Positions 42,674-50,911 of a stretch of 64,000 nucleotides of DNA are shown here, piece by piece (position 1 is the first letter of the stretch; each line of letters starts with the position of its first letter). Origin of the DNA: Rhodoluna limnophila (GTDB lineage: Bacteria; Actinomycetota; Actinomycetes; Actinomycetales; Microbacteriaceae); NCBI RefSeq assembly GCF_005845365.1, contig NZ_CP040509.1:62001-126000 (forward strand), in the 5' to 3' direction. Below the pieces are notes generated by a model. The model worked only from the letters and a program-made list of their open reading frames with translations, had not been told where the DNA came from and searched no databases. A program made the translations under genes and the position numbers.

Positions 42674-44173
42674 TTGGCTAATTTGGCTGCAGCTGGCAAA
42701 CCAACCCGCCTGCTCTACATCGCCCACGACCACCTGAATTTTGATCACGGTGTTCTAAAAACGGCAGACCCAAACACTGATGCCCTGGTGCTCGTCGAAA
42801 GCCAGCGCATGATCACTGGGCGCCCTTGGCACAAAGAGCGCCTCTTCTTCTTACTGTCATCAGCACGACACTTTGTGGCTGAGGCCGAGGCCCGCGGATT
42901 CACTGTTCGCTACATCCAAGCACCAACCACCATCGATGGCCTCAAGGCCACCCGCGCTGAATTTGGTGACCTACCGATCCAATGTGCCGAGCCATCATCG
43001 TTTCGTCAGTATCAGCACCTCAAAGATTTTGGTGTTGAGTTTGTTGAAAACGACCTATTTCTAACCACTCGCAGGTTGTTTGATCTGTGGGCGCAGAAGC
43101 AAAAATCATTTGTGATGGAGAACTTCTATCGAGCCCAGCGCGTGCGCCTTGGCATCTTGGTTAACAACGGTGAACCAGAGGGTGGGCGTTGGAATTACGA
43201 TGCCGAGAACCGCTTGCCGCCACCAAAGAATTACACCTGGCCGGCGTACCTTACCCACGAGCGTGACGACATCGATGCCGCAGTTGCTGCACAGCTGGGC
43301 CACGAGCCTACCGATGCTTGGGCCACCACCCGAGTGGGTGCACAAAGACAACTAGCCAACTTCATCGAGCACCACCTGGCCGGTTTTGGTCCTTATGAAG
43401 ACGCAGTCGCGGCTGACAACTGGGCTCTGCACCACTCGCTGCTCAGCCCGTATCTCAACAACGGTTTGCTTCACGCCAGCGAGGTTGTTGCCGCCGTGGT
43501 TGATGCCTCTCGAGCCGGCAGAGCCCCGATTGAATCGGTCGAGGCTTTTGTTCGACAGGTCATCGGTTGGCGCGAATACATCAATGGAATGTATTGGTTT
43601 TTGGGCGAGGATTACCGAAACCTCAACCGGCTCAATGCTGATCGCAAACTCTTGCCGCTGTTCAACGATTCTTCTAAAACTCAGATGAACTGCGTGCGCT
43701 CAGTGGTCGCCGATGTTGAGGCGCGCGCCTGGACCCATCACATTCCGCGCCTGATGATTCTGAGTAATTTGGCATTAGTTACCGGCACAAACCCGCAGCA
43801 ATTTTTGGACTGGATGCGCGAGCAGTTTATCGATGCTGCTGAATGGGTAATGGTGCCAAACATCATCGGTATGGCGACTCATGCTGATGGTGGTTTGCTA
43901 ATGACCAAGCCTTACGCTGCTGGTGGCGCTTATCTCAGCCGCATGACTCAGCACTGCAAGTCGTGTGTCTACGACCCTAAAAAGCGGGTTGGCACCGATG
44001 CCTGCCCGTTCACCACTTTGTACTGGGATTTCCTTGAGCGGCACAAAGATACGTTCGTAAAGAACCATCGAATGAGCCAGCAGGTGTTTGGGCTTAAGCG
44101 CCTAAGCGATTTGCCTGAGCTGCAAGAGCGCGCCCAAGAGGTGCTTGCCGGGCTCGACGCCGGCACAATCTAG
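42674..44173 (+). CDS. Iron-sulfur bacterial cryptochrome/photolyase (PhrB/CryPro type)
   Basis: This protein of about 499 residues belongs to the FeS-BCP family of flavoproteins, which in studied members repair (6-4) photoproducts or sense light. The antenna-domain opening TRLLYIAHDHLNFDHGVL is present. The FAD domain contains WREYINGMYWF and DWMREQFIDAAEWVMVPNIIGMATHADGG. Four cluster cysteines are visible: one in QMNCVRSVV and three in HCKSCVYDPKKRVGTDACPFT. A TTG at 42674 or 42683 would begin just after the DUF2256 stop, with AAGGG upstream. An ATG at 42602 is possible but overlaps DUF2256 by 67 bases in another frame and adds no conserved sequence. The C-terminus is complete. Confidence 0.9.
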   Translation: MANLAAAGKPTRLLYIAHDHLNFDHGVLKTADPNTDALVLVESQRMITGRPWHKERLFFLLSSARHFVAEAEARGFTVRYIQAPTTIDGLKATRAEFGDLPIQCAEPSSFRQYQHLKDFGVEFVENDLFLTTRRLFDLWAQKQKSFVMENFYRAQRVRLGILVNNGEPEGGRWNYDAENRLPPPKNYTWPAYLTHERDDIDAAVAAQLGHEPTDAWATTRVGAQRQLANFIEHHLAGFGPYEDAVAADNWALHHSLLSPYLNNGLLHASEVVAAVVDASRAGRAPIESVEAFVRQVIGWREYINGMYWFLGEDYRNLNRLNADRKLLPLFNDSSKTQMNCVRSVVADVEARAWTHHIPRLMILSNLALVTGTNPQQFLDWMREQFIDAAEWVMVPNIIGMATHADGGLLMTKPYAAGGAYLSRMTQHCKSCVYDPKKRVGTDACPFTTLYWDFLERHKDTFVKNHRMSQQVFGLKRLSDLPELQERAQEVLAGLDAGTI

Positions 44174-44179
44174 CTGGGC

Positions 44180-44440
44180 TCAGGCCTTCCAGCGTTCAAG
44201 AGTCGGAATCTGTTTTTTGGCCAGAAAGCGCATCATCCGGCCGCTGCCATTTTCAATTAGCGCCTGGTCAACAATCGCCTGCATTTCAGTAACCGTGCAG
44301 TTTGGTTGTAAAAACTTTCCGTCGGCGTAGCAGAGTGAACACCACTTATCGCTGCGGCTTCCATCGGCTTCAGTGCCTCGGCAGTCGCCAGCCTTTTTAG
44401 TCTGCAGCGGCATGCCGCAGCTTTGGCATTGTTTGCTCAT
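44180..44440 (-). CDS. Putative zinc-ribbon domain protein
   Basis: This 86-residue protein starts MSKQCQSCGMPLQ with AAGGGGG five bases upstream. An earlier in-frame ATG at 44470 lacks this support. Cysteines fall in two pairs, CQSCGMP and CSLCYADG, plus an isolated C in AGDCRGTE, as in the 'putative zinc ribbon' family (PF12674 type) common in bacteria. The C-terminus is helical and basic. The function is unknown. It ends seven bases from the convergent cryptochrome gene. Confidence 0.85.
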   Translation of the reverse strand: MSKQCQSCGMPLQTKKAGDCRGTEADGSRSDKWCSLCYADGKFLQPNCTVTEMQAIVDQALIENGSGRMMRFLAKKQIPTLERWKA

Positions 44441-44513
44441 GATTGCCCCCTTTGTGCCAAGCATAAACAAAAGAAGAGGGTGACCGAAGCCACCCTCTCC
44501 TGTTTAGTTGAGA

Positions 44514-46121
44514 CTACTGAAAGTCAACCGCGGTCCAGTCGGCAACAGTCATTAGGTACAACTGTCCACCTTCAACCAGCTTCAAGAGCTCTGCTTGAGT
44601 GGTTGCATCGGTGATGTCTGGGCGTGCAGTTGCTGTCGGCACGTGAACCTGTGCGTCTAGCAGGTAGTAGCTGTTGGTGTCGGCCGCATTCTTCTTGAAC
44701 ATTCTGGTCACGTCGATGATGCCTGAAGACTCTTCGTCCTCGGTCATCTTCGCGGTTGCCAAGGTTGCGTCTGGTGAGAAGTAAACATCCTTGAAGCGGG
44801 CAACAACGGCCATCTTGGTGGTTGCAATGTTGTACGCAATCACACGTGAGATCTGAGCGTTGTTACCTGGATCCTCCTGGATCAAGATGTTGCCTGAGCG
44901 GTCGACGGTGATGTTGTCTGGCATGTTTAGGTAAGGCGCCTCGGTGCCGTCTAGAACTAGGGTCAAGGTTGCTCCAAGGAGAGGGTTCTTGACGTCAACG
45001 AAAGACAACTTCCAAAGTGCTCCACCGTCACGCTTGATAACGCTTGGGTCAGTTGGGTTCAATGAGGTTGCGCCCGCATCCTTTGCCGAGCTCTTCTGAA
45101 CAAAGTAGTAGTCGTTCTTGTTCATTGGGTCAAAAGAGCCGTCTTCGATAGCTGAGAAGCCGAAGCCACCGTTTAGAGTGTCAACGTTCTGGGCAGCGCC
45201 ACCCTGGTTCCAGTCAACTTCGCTGAAGTTAACGGCGGTTGCCTTGCCCTTGCCAATGATTGAACGGTAGGCGGTGTCAGTCTTGATTCCACCGATGTTA
45301 AGAACGTAGTTCTTACCGTTGTTTAGGCCGGCACGGTCATACCAAGCGCCCTTTGAAGTCTTGGTTCCTACGTATAGGCGTAGCTCAGACTTGTTGTCGG
45401 CACCGTCTTCAGTGCCGATAACTGCAGTCTTCAAAGATCCGGTCGGAACCGCGTTGAAGGTCTCCCATGAGCCAAGGCCAAGGCGTGGAAGCTGAACTAG
45501 TTCGCCCTGAGAGTTCAGGCCAAATCCGCGGCCTTCGTCGCCCACTTCTTCACCGGTCAGGTAGATTCCACCGGTGTAACCAACGGTCTTCTTGCCAACC
45601 TTTACAGCAAAGGTTCCAGCAGTCTCGAATGAAGACGAGCAGAAGCGGCTAAGTGCATTGGTGTGGTAGCTGCCGTATGAGTCTGAAAGAACAGAACCGC
45701 TCTTTGGTGCCGAGGCCTTGGTTGAGAACTTTGAAGTCTTGTAGTTGTAGAAAGACACCCGCTTGATTGCCTCTTTGGCGGTGATTACCTTACCGGTTAG
45801 AGGGTCAATGGTGAATTCAGTGATGGTGGTTCCGGTGGTCTTGCCGTTGGCGCGGGTAATGGTGCCTGCAATGCCAGAGGCCGAAATTTCGTGGTTCATC
45901 AGAACCTTAACGTTGGAACCCTGCTTGTATGCGCCCAGACCATCTGGAATGCCAGGAAGGTAGTAGTTTCCGAACTTGTCACCAGCGGTGGCAAGGGTGG
46001 TCAGGGTGGTTCCAGCAGCTACGGCTTCCATGTAGACCGGAGTCTCGGCAGCATAGGCTGCAACAGAGCCGGTAACAACTAGGGCGGCCGCAGCGGTGGT
46101 AGCTGCAATGCGCTTAATCAA
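44514..46121 (-). CDS. Exported PhoX-like (DUF839) phosphatase
   Basis: This 535-residue secreted protein has the signal IKRIAATTAAAALVVTGSVAAYA (cleavage after AYA). The start is TTG at 46121, following AAGGAG; upstream ATGs lack this. The mature protein matches the DUF839/PhoX family of calcium- and iron-dependent alkaline phosphatases: NHEISASG, YLTGEEVGDEGRGFG, and a long beta-propeller-like body with QEDPGNNAQISRVIAYN. The signal has KR rather than the twin arginine of classical PhoX. It probably liberates phosphate outside the cell. I see only one Pho-box-like heptamer upstream, so phosphate control is not established. Confidence 0.82.
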   Translation of the reverse strand: MIKRIAATTAAAALVVTGSVAAYAAETPVYMEAVAAGTTLTTLATAGDKFGNYYLPGIPDGLGAYKQGSNVKVLMNHEISASGIAGTITRANGKTTGTTITEFTIDPLTGKVITAKEAIKRVSFYNYKTSKFSTKASAPKSGSVLSDSYGSYHTNALSRFCSSSFETAGTFAVKVGKKTVGYTGGIYLTGEEVGDEGRGFGLNSQGELVQLPRLGLGSWETFNAVPTGSLKTAVIGTEDGADNKSELRLYVGTKTSKGAWYDRAGLNNGKNYVLNIGGIKTDTAYRSIIGKGKATAVNFSEVDWNQGGAAQNVDTLNGGFGFSAIEDGSFDPMNKNDYYFVQKSSAKDAGATSLNPTDPSVIKRDGGALWKLSFVDVKNPLLGATLTLVLDGTEAPYLNMPDNITVDRSGNILIQEDPGNNAQISRVIAYNIATTKMAVVARFKDVYFSPDATLATAKMTEDEESSGIIDVTRMFKKNAADTNSYYLLDAQVHVPTATARPDITDATTQAELLKLVEGGQLYLMTVADWTAVDFQ

Positions 46122-46371
46122 TGTTTTCTCCTTAGTAACTGCAAATCCTGCAGTACTTAGGAGTTCACCTTCACAAAGCAAACATTTGGTTCAGCATCGG
46201 CAAAGTCTCAGCAAACTGCCGTAACCGATTTTGTAAACGCCAAGCGAATTTTCGACAGCCCTTGCCGCCGAATTTTCGCCCATACATTTGTATGAGCATG
46301 TAGGGCTAACCGTAGACTCAACTTAATCTTTTGGTTCCATTTACGGCAACCCAGATTGAGAGGCGGTGGTC
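46122..46371. other. Divergent promoter region, PhoX-like gene / response regulator
   Basis: Contains the AAGGAG site of the PhoX-like gene and the GAGAGGCGG site of the response regulator. AT-rich stretches are consistent with promoters, but no firm -35/-10 pair or operator was resolved. Confidence 0.4.
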
Positions 46372-47043
46372 ATGAGAGCACTCAGAGTTCTGTTCGTTGA
46401 GAACGACGCCGCGCTGCTCGGTCTGCTTGCCGTTTCTCTCCGCGCTCACCCGGCCATCGATTCAGTCATCACCGCGTCATCATCGAGTGAAGCATTTGCC
46501 GAGAACATCAGCATGGTAGACGTAGCCCTGCTTGATGTTGGTCTCGGCAGCCACTCGCTCTCGGGCATTGAGCTTGGCCTAGAGTTGCGTGCCCGAAACT
46601 CAAACATCGGCATCGTCCTTTACTCGCAACTAATCTCAGCGTCCTTCACCGACTCACTTCCGCAAGATTCGGGGTACGGCTGGTCAATGATCCAAAAATC
46701 AGCGGACCTATCAATTGACTACTTGGTCAACGTGCTCAACTCAACCGCCAAAGGCCTAAACATTATTGACCCAAAGGTGAGGCTCAACGCTGCTGCAGTT
46801 GCCACCACCGGCGGCCTCAGCGCCCTGACTGCAAAGCAGCGGCAAATCATGGCGCTCGCGGCATCTGGTTTAGATGCAGTTGAAATTGCCAACCAACTCG
46901 GATTCGCACCGGTCACAATTCGTCAAGATTTATCCAAGGTTTATAAGGTGCTGGTGCCCAACCCAAAGCCGGGCACAGATCTTCGAACCACCGCCGTGCT
47001 AAATTACCTGCGTGAGAGCAGAAGCACTGAATTCAATGTCTAG
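46372..47043 (+). CDS. Two-component response regulator (LuxR-type)
   Basis: This 223-residue protein has a receiver domain with the acidic pocket in LFVENDAALLGLL, the phospho-acceptor aspartate in DVALLDVGLGSHSLSG (about residue 50) and a conserved lysine region near IQKSADLSIDYLV. The C-terminal HTH is LSALTAKQRQIMALAASGLDAVEIANQLGFAPVTIRQDLSKVYKVL, LuxR-like. ATG at 46372 follows GAGAGGCGG; an upstream GTG at 46366 is less well placed. The histidine kinase start overlaps the stop by eight bases. The regulon is unknown. Confidence 0.88.
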   Translation: MRALRVLFVENDAALLGLLAVSLRAHPAIDSVITASSSSEAFAENISMVDVALLDVGLGSHSLSGIELGLELRARNSNIGIVLYSQLISASFTDSLPQDSGYGWSMIQKSADLSIDYLVNVLNSTAKGLNIIDPKVRLNAAAVATTGGLSALTAKQRQIMALAASGLDAVEIANQLGFAPVTIRQDLSKVYKVLVPNPKPGTDLRTTAVLNYLRESRSTEFNV

Positions 47044-48148
47044 CCGAGTGCAGGCATTATTTAGGGCGCTTGGGCCGTGGCCGATTAGAGACAAAGAAAT
47101 CGCATTTATCCTGAGCCTGTTTGTCTTGCTTTCGGGCTCGGTTGTCGAGATGAACGTTGGCGACGAAGCCACGCGCCTCACGGCTTTTCAGGCGTTGCAA
47201 AAGATGGCATTGCCTTCGGTAATTACCGCCGTCGTGGTTTTCTTGACTCTCCGTCTGGGGCGCACATTACTTGCCAGGTTCACCGGCTACCAGCGCCTGA
47301 TTTACTTCTCAACAGCAGTACTTCTCGGCTCCCTCATTGTGCCAATGCGTTGGATTCTGATCGACGTGTTTGATGTCCGCCTCAACAGTGATTTAGCCGA
47401 CGGCTTTCCGCTCTTCTGGGTCACAGGGCTTATGTACTTGGCAATCAATGCATCGATGGGCAGGTCCACAGCAAAGTTGGCTGCTGAGGTAGAGCGCACT
47501 CAAACTCTGCTCCACGAACTTGAGGGTCAGCGCACCAAGATTGTTGACGCCCAAGAGCAGGTTCGTAAAGAGATTGCCACCTATCTGCACGATGGCCTCC
47601 AGTCGCAGTTGGTTGTTCTGGGTTTGCAAATGCGCAACTCAATCAAAAATCTACCTGCCGACCAAGCAGCAATCGCCAACTCGTTTATCGAAGAAATTGA
47701 GCACATTCGCCGGGTTGATGTGCGCAAAGCTAGTCAGCAACTGTCGCCTGATCTGCAGCAAATCTCGGTGGCCACTGCCATCCGTGATATTGCCGACCGC
47801 TACTCACCAGAGGTCAAGGTTGCCATCGGTATTGACTCAGCGGTCCAATCGCCGGCCTTGCCAGAGCGCACCAAACTAGCGCTCTATCGAATTGCCGAGC
47901 AGGTTATTCTCAACGCCGCCGCGCACGGTCAGGCCCGCAACGTTTGGCTTTCAATTGCCTCGCAGGGTGACTGCTTTGATTTTCAGATTGCCAACGATGG
48001 TCACCTACTGATTTACCCGCAGCAACCAGGCGGTGGCGCGGCAATCATCAGCAGTTGGGTTGATTACCTCGATGGCTCGTGGTCATTAACTCAAGAGGCC
48101 GGCCAGCACGTGCTGTTTCAGGCCAAGCTCAAGTTCAAGACTGTTTAG
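47036..48148 (+). CDS. Sensor histidine kinase (HisKA_3-like)
   Basis: This kinase of about 370 residues has four or five N-terminal membrane helices (about 20-145). The phosphoacceptor site is in KEIATYLHDGLQSQLVVLGLQ (His near residue 185), as in the DesK/NarL-type kinases that partner LuxR-type regulators. The ATP-binding domain is weakly conserved: the N-box reads EQVILNAAAHGQARN and the G-boxes are reduced (IANDGHLLIY, GGGAAIISSWVDYLDG). ATG at 47036 overlaps the regulator's stop; a start at 47012 would overlap further. Kinase activity needs testing because of the altered ATP site. Confidence 0.8.
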   Translation: MSSRVQALFRALGPWPIRDKEIAFILSLFVLLSGSVVEMNVGDEATRLTAFQALQKMALPSVITAVVVFLTLRLGRTLLARFTGYQRLIYFSTAVLLGSLIVPMRWILIDVFDVRLNSDLADGFPLFWVTGLMYLAINASMGRSTAKLAAEVERTQTLLHELEGQRTKIVDAQEQVRKEIATYLHDGLQSQLVVLGLQMRNSIKNLPADQAAIANSFIEEIEHIRRVDVRKASQQLSPDLQQISVATAIRDIADRYSPEVKVAIGIDSAVQSPALPERTKLALYRIAEQVILNAAAHGQARNVWLSIASQGDCFDFQIANDGHLLIYPQQPGGGAAIISSWVDYLDGSWSLTQEAGQHVLFQAKLKFKTV

Positions 48149-48166
48149 CGGCAGTGCAAGATTGGC

Positions 48167-49276
48167 TTAGCGAATAGCCTTCACTATCTTGCGACCTAGG
48201 GCCTGCAGCGGGCGCTCGAAGATCCAGTTGGCTCCGGCCGCAAGCATGATCGAGATGAACGAGACCATAACAATCTTGGTGATCAGATAAACAGTCCACT
48301 GCTCATCACCAGGGAATGGTGAGCCCTTGGCTACTGGCACAAACTTGTCGTAGTTGAGAGACACCACAACGTGGAATGCGTAAATACCAAAAGACATCTT
48401 GCCCAAGAAGGTCAAGAACCTTCCCCAAAGTCCACTGGCACTTGGGTTGAACTGAGATGCCTGAAGCACCACCAGGGCAAATACCGGGCCGGCAAAGTAA
48501 GTGGTCCAGTAGACCATGTCGTCCTGGAAGAATCGGTGTGATTCAAACAGCAACCAGCCTGCAGCTAGTGAAATAACAAACATCCACCAGTTTCTAATCT
48601 TCGACAAAACTGCAAAGTGCTTACGAACCAGCAGACCCAAACCAAAGCCAAGCATGGCGCGGCCCAGGGCCTCCCACTCGCGAATCGGGCCCGAGCCAAA
48701 GGTGCTCGAGTTCCCAATCCAGTCTTGGTCATTATTTAGGCCGTGCCAAAGCATGACGTAGCCGGCGATGATTCCGAGCCAGATACCAAAGCCCTTGAGC
48801 GCGGTGAGTGGGGTGAAAATCAGGTTGGCAAACCACTCGGCTGAGAGTGACCATAGTGACCAGTTCATGGCAATGGCTGCTGATACCCAGATATGCATGA
48901 GCAGCAGTGACTGCACAAATAGTTCAGAGGTGAAGTTGGGGTCCGGGAAGGTCGGTGCCGGCTTCAGAATGGTCTCGGCCTGAATCAAATAGGTGTGGGC
49001 TGCCCAGGTGAATAGCAGTACTGCCAAAAGCATTGGCCAGAATCTGAAGACGCGTTTTACAACGAAGCGCAGCGCATCTTTTGGAAAGCTGCGGATTTTC
49101 TGCGGCATTGACGGAAACAGCACAAAGCCCGACAGTACAAAGAAGAAGTCAACTAGCAGGTACCAGGAGTCTAGGTACGGGTAGATCGACAATACGACTA
49201 CGTGGAATGACAGCACGCCAAGGGCGGCAAAACCGCGCATGCCATCAAGGAGCGTAAAGCGGTTCTGCTCGGCCAT
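48167..49276 (-). CDS. Acyltransferase family 3 membrane protein
   Basis: This 369-residue protein has the family opening NRFTLLDGMRGFAALGVLSFHVVVL with the conserved arginine and histidine, about ten membrane helices and an ending typical of the OafA/NodX acyltransferase-3 family. Such enzymes O-acetylate or otherwise acylate sugars of envelope polysaccharides or glycans. It begins two bases after the stop of the sucrose phosphorylase gene, so the two are co-transcribed; why they are linked is unclear. It is convergent with the histidine kinase. Confidence 0.85.
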   Translation of the reverse strand: MAEQNRFTLLDGMRGFAALGVLSFHVVVLSIYPYLDSWYLLVDFFFVLSGFVLFPSMPQKIRSFPKDALRFVVKRVFRFWPMLLAVLLFTWAAHTYLIQAETILKPAPTFPDPNFTSELFVQSLLLMHIWVSAAIAMNWSLWSLSAEWFANLIFTPLTALKGFGIWLGIIAGYVMLWHGLNNDQDWIGNSSTFGSGPIREWEALGRAMLGFGLGLLVRKHFAVLSKIRNWWMFVISLAAGWLLFESHRFFQDDMVYWTTYFAGPVFALVVLQASQFNPSASGLWGRFLTFLGKMSFGIYAFHVVVSLNYDKFVPVAKGSPFPGDEQWTVYLITKIVMVSFISIMLAAGANWIFERPLQALGRKIVKAIR

Positions 49277-49278
49277 GA

Positions 49279-50748
49279 TTACTCTGCGTTTCCTAGTGCT
49301 TCAACTGAGTCATAGCTGCGGGTGCCTGAGGCATCCTTGACTTCAATCACAAACTCTGGCGCATCTACTGAGGTGTTGAACTCAAGTGAGATTGAGTTAT
49401 CTCCGTTCACCCAACCCATGCGCAAGCTGCTGTCGCCGGTTACTGTCCAAGAGAACTCGCCATCAAAGACAGGCAGGTTGCGTAGGCGAGCCAAAGCGAT
49501 GATTGCCTTGGTTACCGGCTGCTCTAGGGCAACCGCAATTTCTTCAGGGGTGTAGTTGTGGCGGTTCACGTCACGGCCCTGCTCGGTCTTGTTGAATAGC
49601 TCAACGTCATCCATGCCGTTGAAAAGACCTACGTAGTAAACCTGAGGCTCACCTGGCAAGAAGAACTGGACCGCACGCATGATTGTGTAGGCGGTGTCAT
49701 TAGCCACGATGTTTGGCAAGGTGGCGTTGATCTGGTGAGGCAGGGTGAACCACTGCGGCACAACCGATGCAATTGCCGAGTGACCGTTGGTGTTTTCTTC
49801 GGCCTTCTTGAAGATGAACGCCATTTCATCCTGGGTAATCAAACCTGGGCGGCCGTTGATTGGCCCACCATCGATAACTCCGTAGCCGTCGTGGGTGTCG
49901 AGCACGTTGAGGCAGTTGTTTGGGCGAATCTTGAACCAGTTGTCTAGGCGGTCAACCGTGCCGGTAAAGAATGAGTGCAATAGCAGGGGAGCGGTCTGGA
50001 AGTCATAGATCAGGTCAACCAGCGGAGCAATGTCTAGCTGCTGGGTGTAGTGAGCGTGAACCTCAACCAAAACGCGCATGCCGTATGACTGAATCAGTTC
50101 GGTGATCTCTTCAACAAACTCGAGGGTCTCTGGGGTCATGAATGAGTCGGTGCCCGGGGTCTTGACTGCGTATCCGACTGCGTCAAGGCGAACAACCTTT
50201 ACGCCACCCGACTGAAGCGCCTCAAGAACACTCTTTAGGTAGTTCTGGCCCTTCTCGTGCTTGATGTCGATGTCAACCTGTGACGGCATGAAGGTGGTCC
50301 ACACTAGGCGGCGCTTGCCAGCAACCTCGTATGCGGTGAACGGCATACCCGGGCGTGGGCGGTAGAAAGAGGTGATTCCCTCTTCGGTGCCACCGTTAGG
50401 GAACACGGTGTCGAAGGTCAAGAACAGGCCGGCGTACTCAGAGGCATCGCCCTTTTCTTGCCAGTCGATAAATTCTGGAGACAGCGCTGAAGCGTGGTTA
50501 ACGATTAGGTCAGCGGTTAGCTCGTGGGTTTCTGAGATGCGCTTGAAATCAGCCCAGTTTCCAAGACGTGGGTCAACAATCTTGTGGTCGATCGGGTCAA
50601 AACCGGCGTCGTCGCCGTCGTATGGGTGAAAGAACGGCAGTACGTGAATGCCGCTGAAGTCCTTTAGTGGACCCTTTAGTAGTTTCTCAATCTCCCCAAG
50701 ATTGCCGCCAACGCGTTCTGCATAAACCAGGATGCTGGCACCAGTCAT
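49279..50748 (-). CDS. gtfA: Sucrose phosphorylase (GH13_18)
   Basis: This 489-residue enzyme splits sucrose with phosphate to glucose-1-phosphate and fructose. Catalytic residues are D189 (VRLDAVGY), E229 (VEVHAHY) and D287 (DTHDGYG). All three lie exactly three positions before D192, E232 and D290 of the well-known Bifidobacterium enzyme. RPRPGMPFTAY, FQTAPLLLHSF, IRPNN and AVQFFLPGEPQVYYVGLFNG also match that enzyme closely, favouring sucrose over glucosylglycerate. CGAGGAGAAACAAA precedes the ATG. A LacI-type operator sits just upstream (50781-50793) and matches that of the ABC importer at 20.3 kb. The acyltransferase gene follows. Confidence 0.92.
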   Translation of the reverse strand: MTGASILVYAERVGGNLGEIEKLLKGPLKDFSGIHVLPFFHPYDGDDAGFDPIDHKIVDPRLGNWADFKRISETHELTADLIVNHASALSPEFIDWQEKGDASEYAGLFLTFDTVFPNGGTEEGITSFYRPRPGMPFTAYEVAGKRRLVWTTFMPSQVDIDIKHEKGQNYLKSVLEALQSGGVKVVRLDAVGYAVKTPGTDSFMTPETLEFVEEITELIQSYGMRVLVEVHAHYTQQLDIAPLVDLIYDFQTAPLLLHSFFTGTVDRLDNWFKIRPNNCLNVLDTHDGYGVIDGGPINGRPGLITQDEMAFIFKKAEENTNGHSAIASVVPQWFTLPHQINATLPNIVANDTAYTIMRAVQFFLPGEPQVYYVGLFNGMDDVELFNKTEQGRDVNRHNYTPEEIAVALEQPVTKAIIALARLRNLPVFDGEFSWTVTGDSSLRMGWVNGDNSISLEFNTSVDAPEFVIEVKDASGTRSYDSVEALGNAE

Positions 50749-50780
50749 TTTGTTTCTCCTCGTGTTTTCGACCCAAATCA

Positions 50781-50793
50781 GTAAGCGATTACA
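50781..50793 (-). promoter_or_regulatory. LacI-type operator of the sucrose phosphorylase gene
   Basis: On the minus strand TGTAATCGCTTAC, differing in one base from TGTAATCGTTTAC of the transporter operator at 20292-20304. It lies about 33 bases before the start codon, where it would block transcription. Confidence 0.7.
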
Positions 50794-50911
50794 TATCGGT
50801 CCCAGACAATGATATAGCCCCTCTAGGCCAAAAAACAGGCTGAAGGTAAACTGTTATAGAGCCCGCAAATCTTTTGCCAGGGCTGCGTCTTTCAAATCTT
50901 TAGGAGCCCAA

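Noticed and set aside
46155-46180. Pho box upstream of the PhoX-like gene
   Set aside because: Only a single GTTCACC heptamer is visible; the direct repeat needed for PhoP binding is not convincing.
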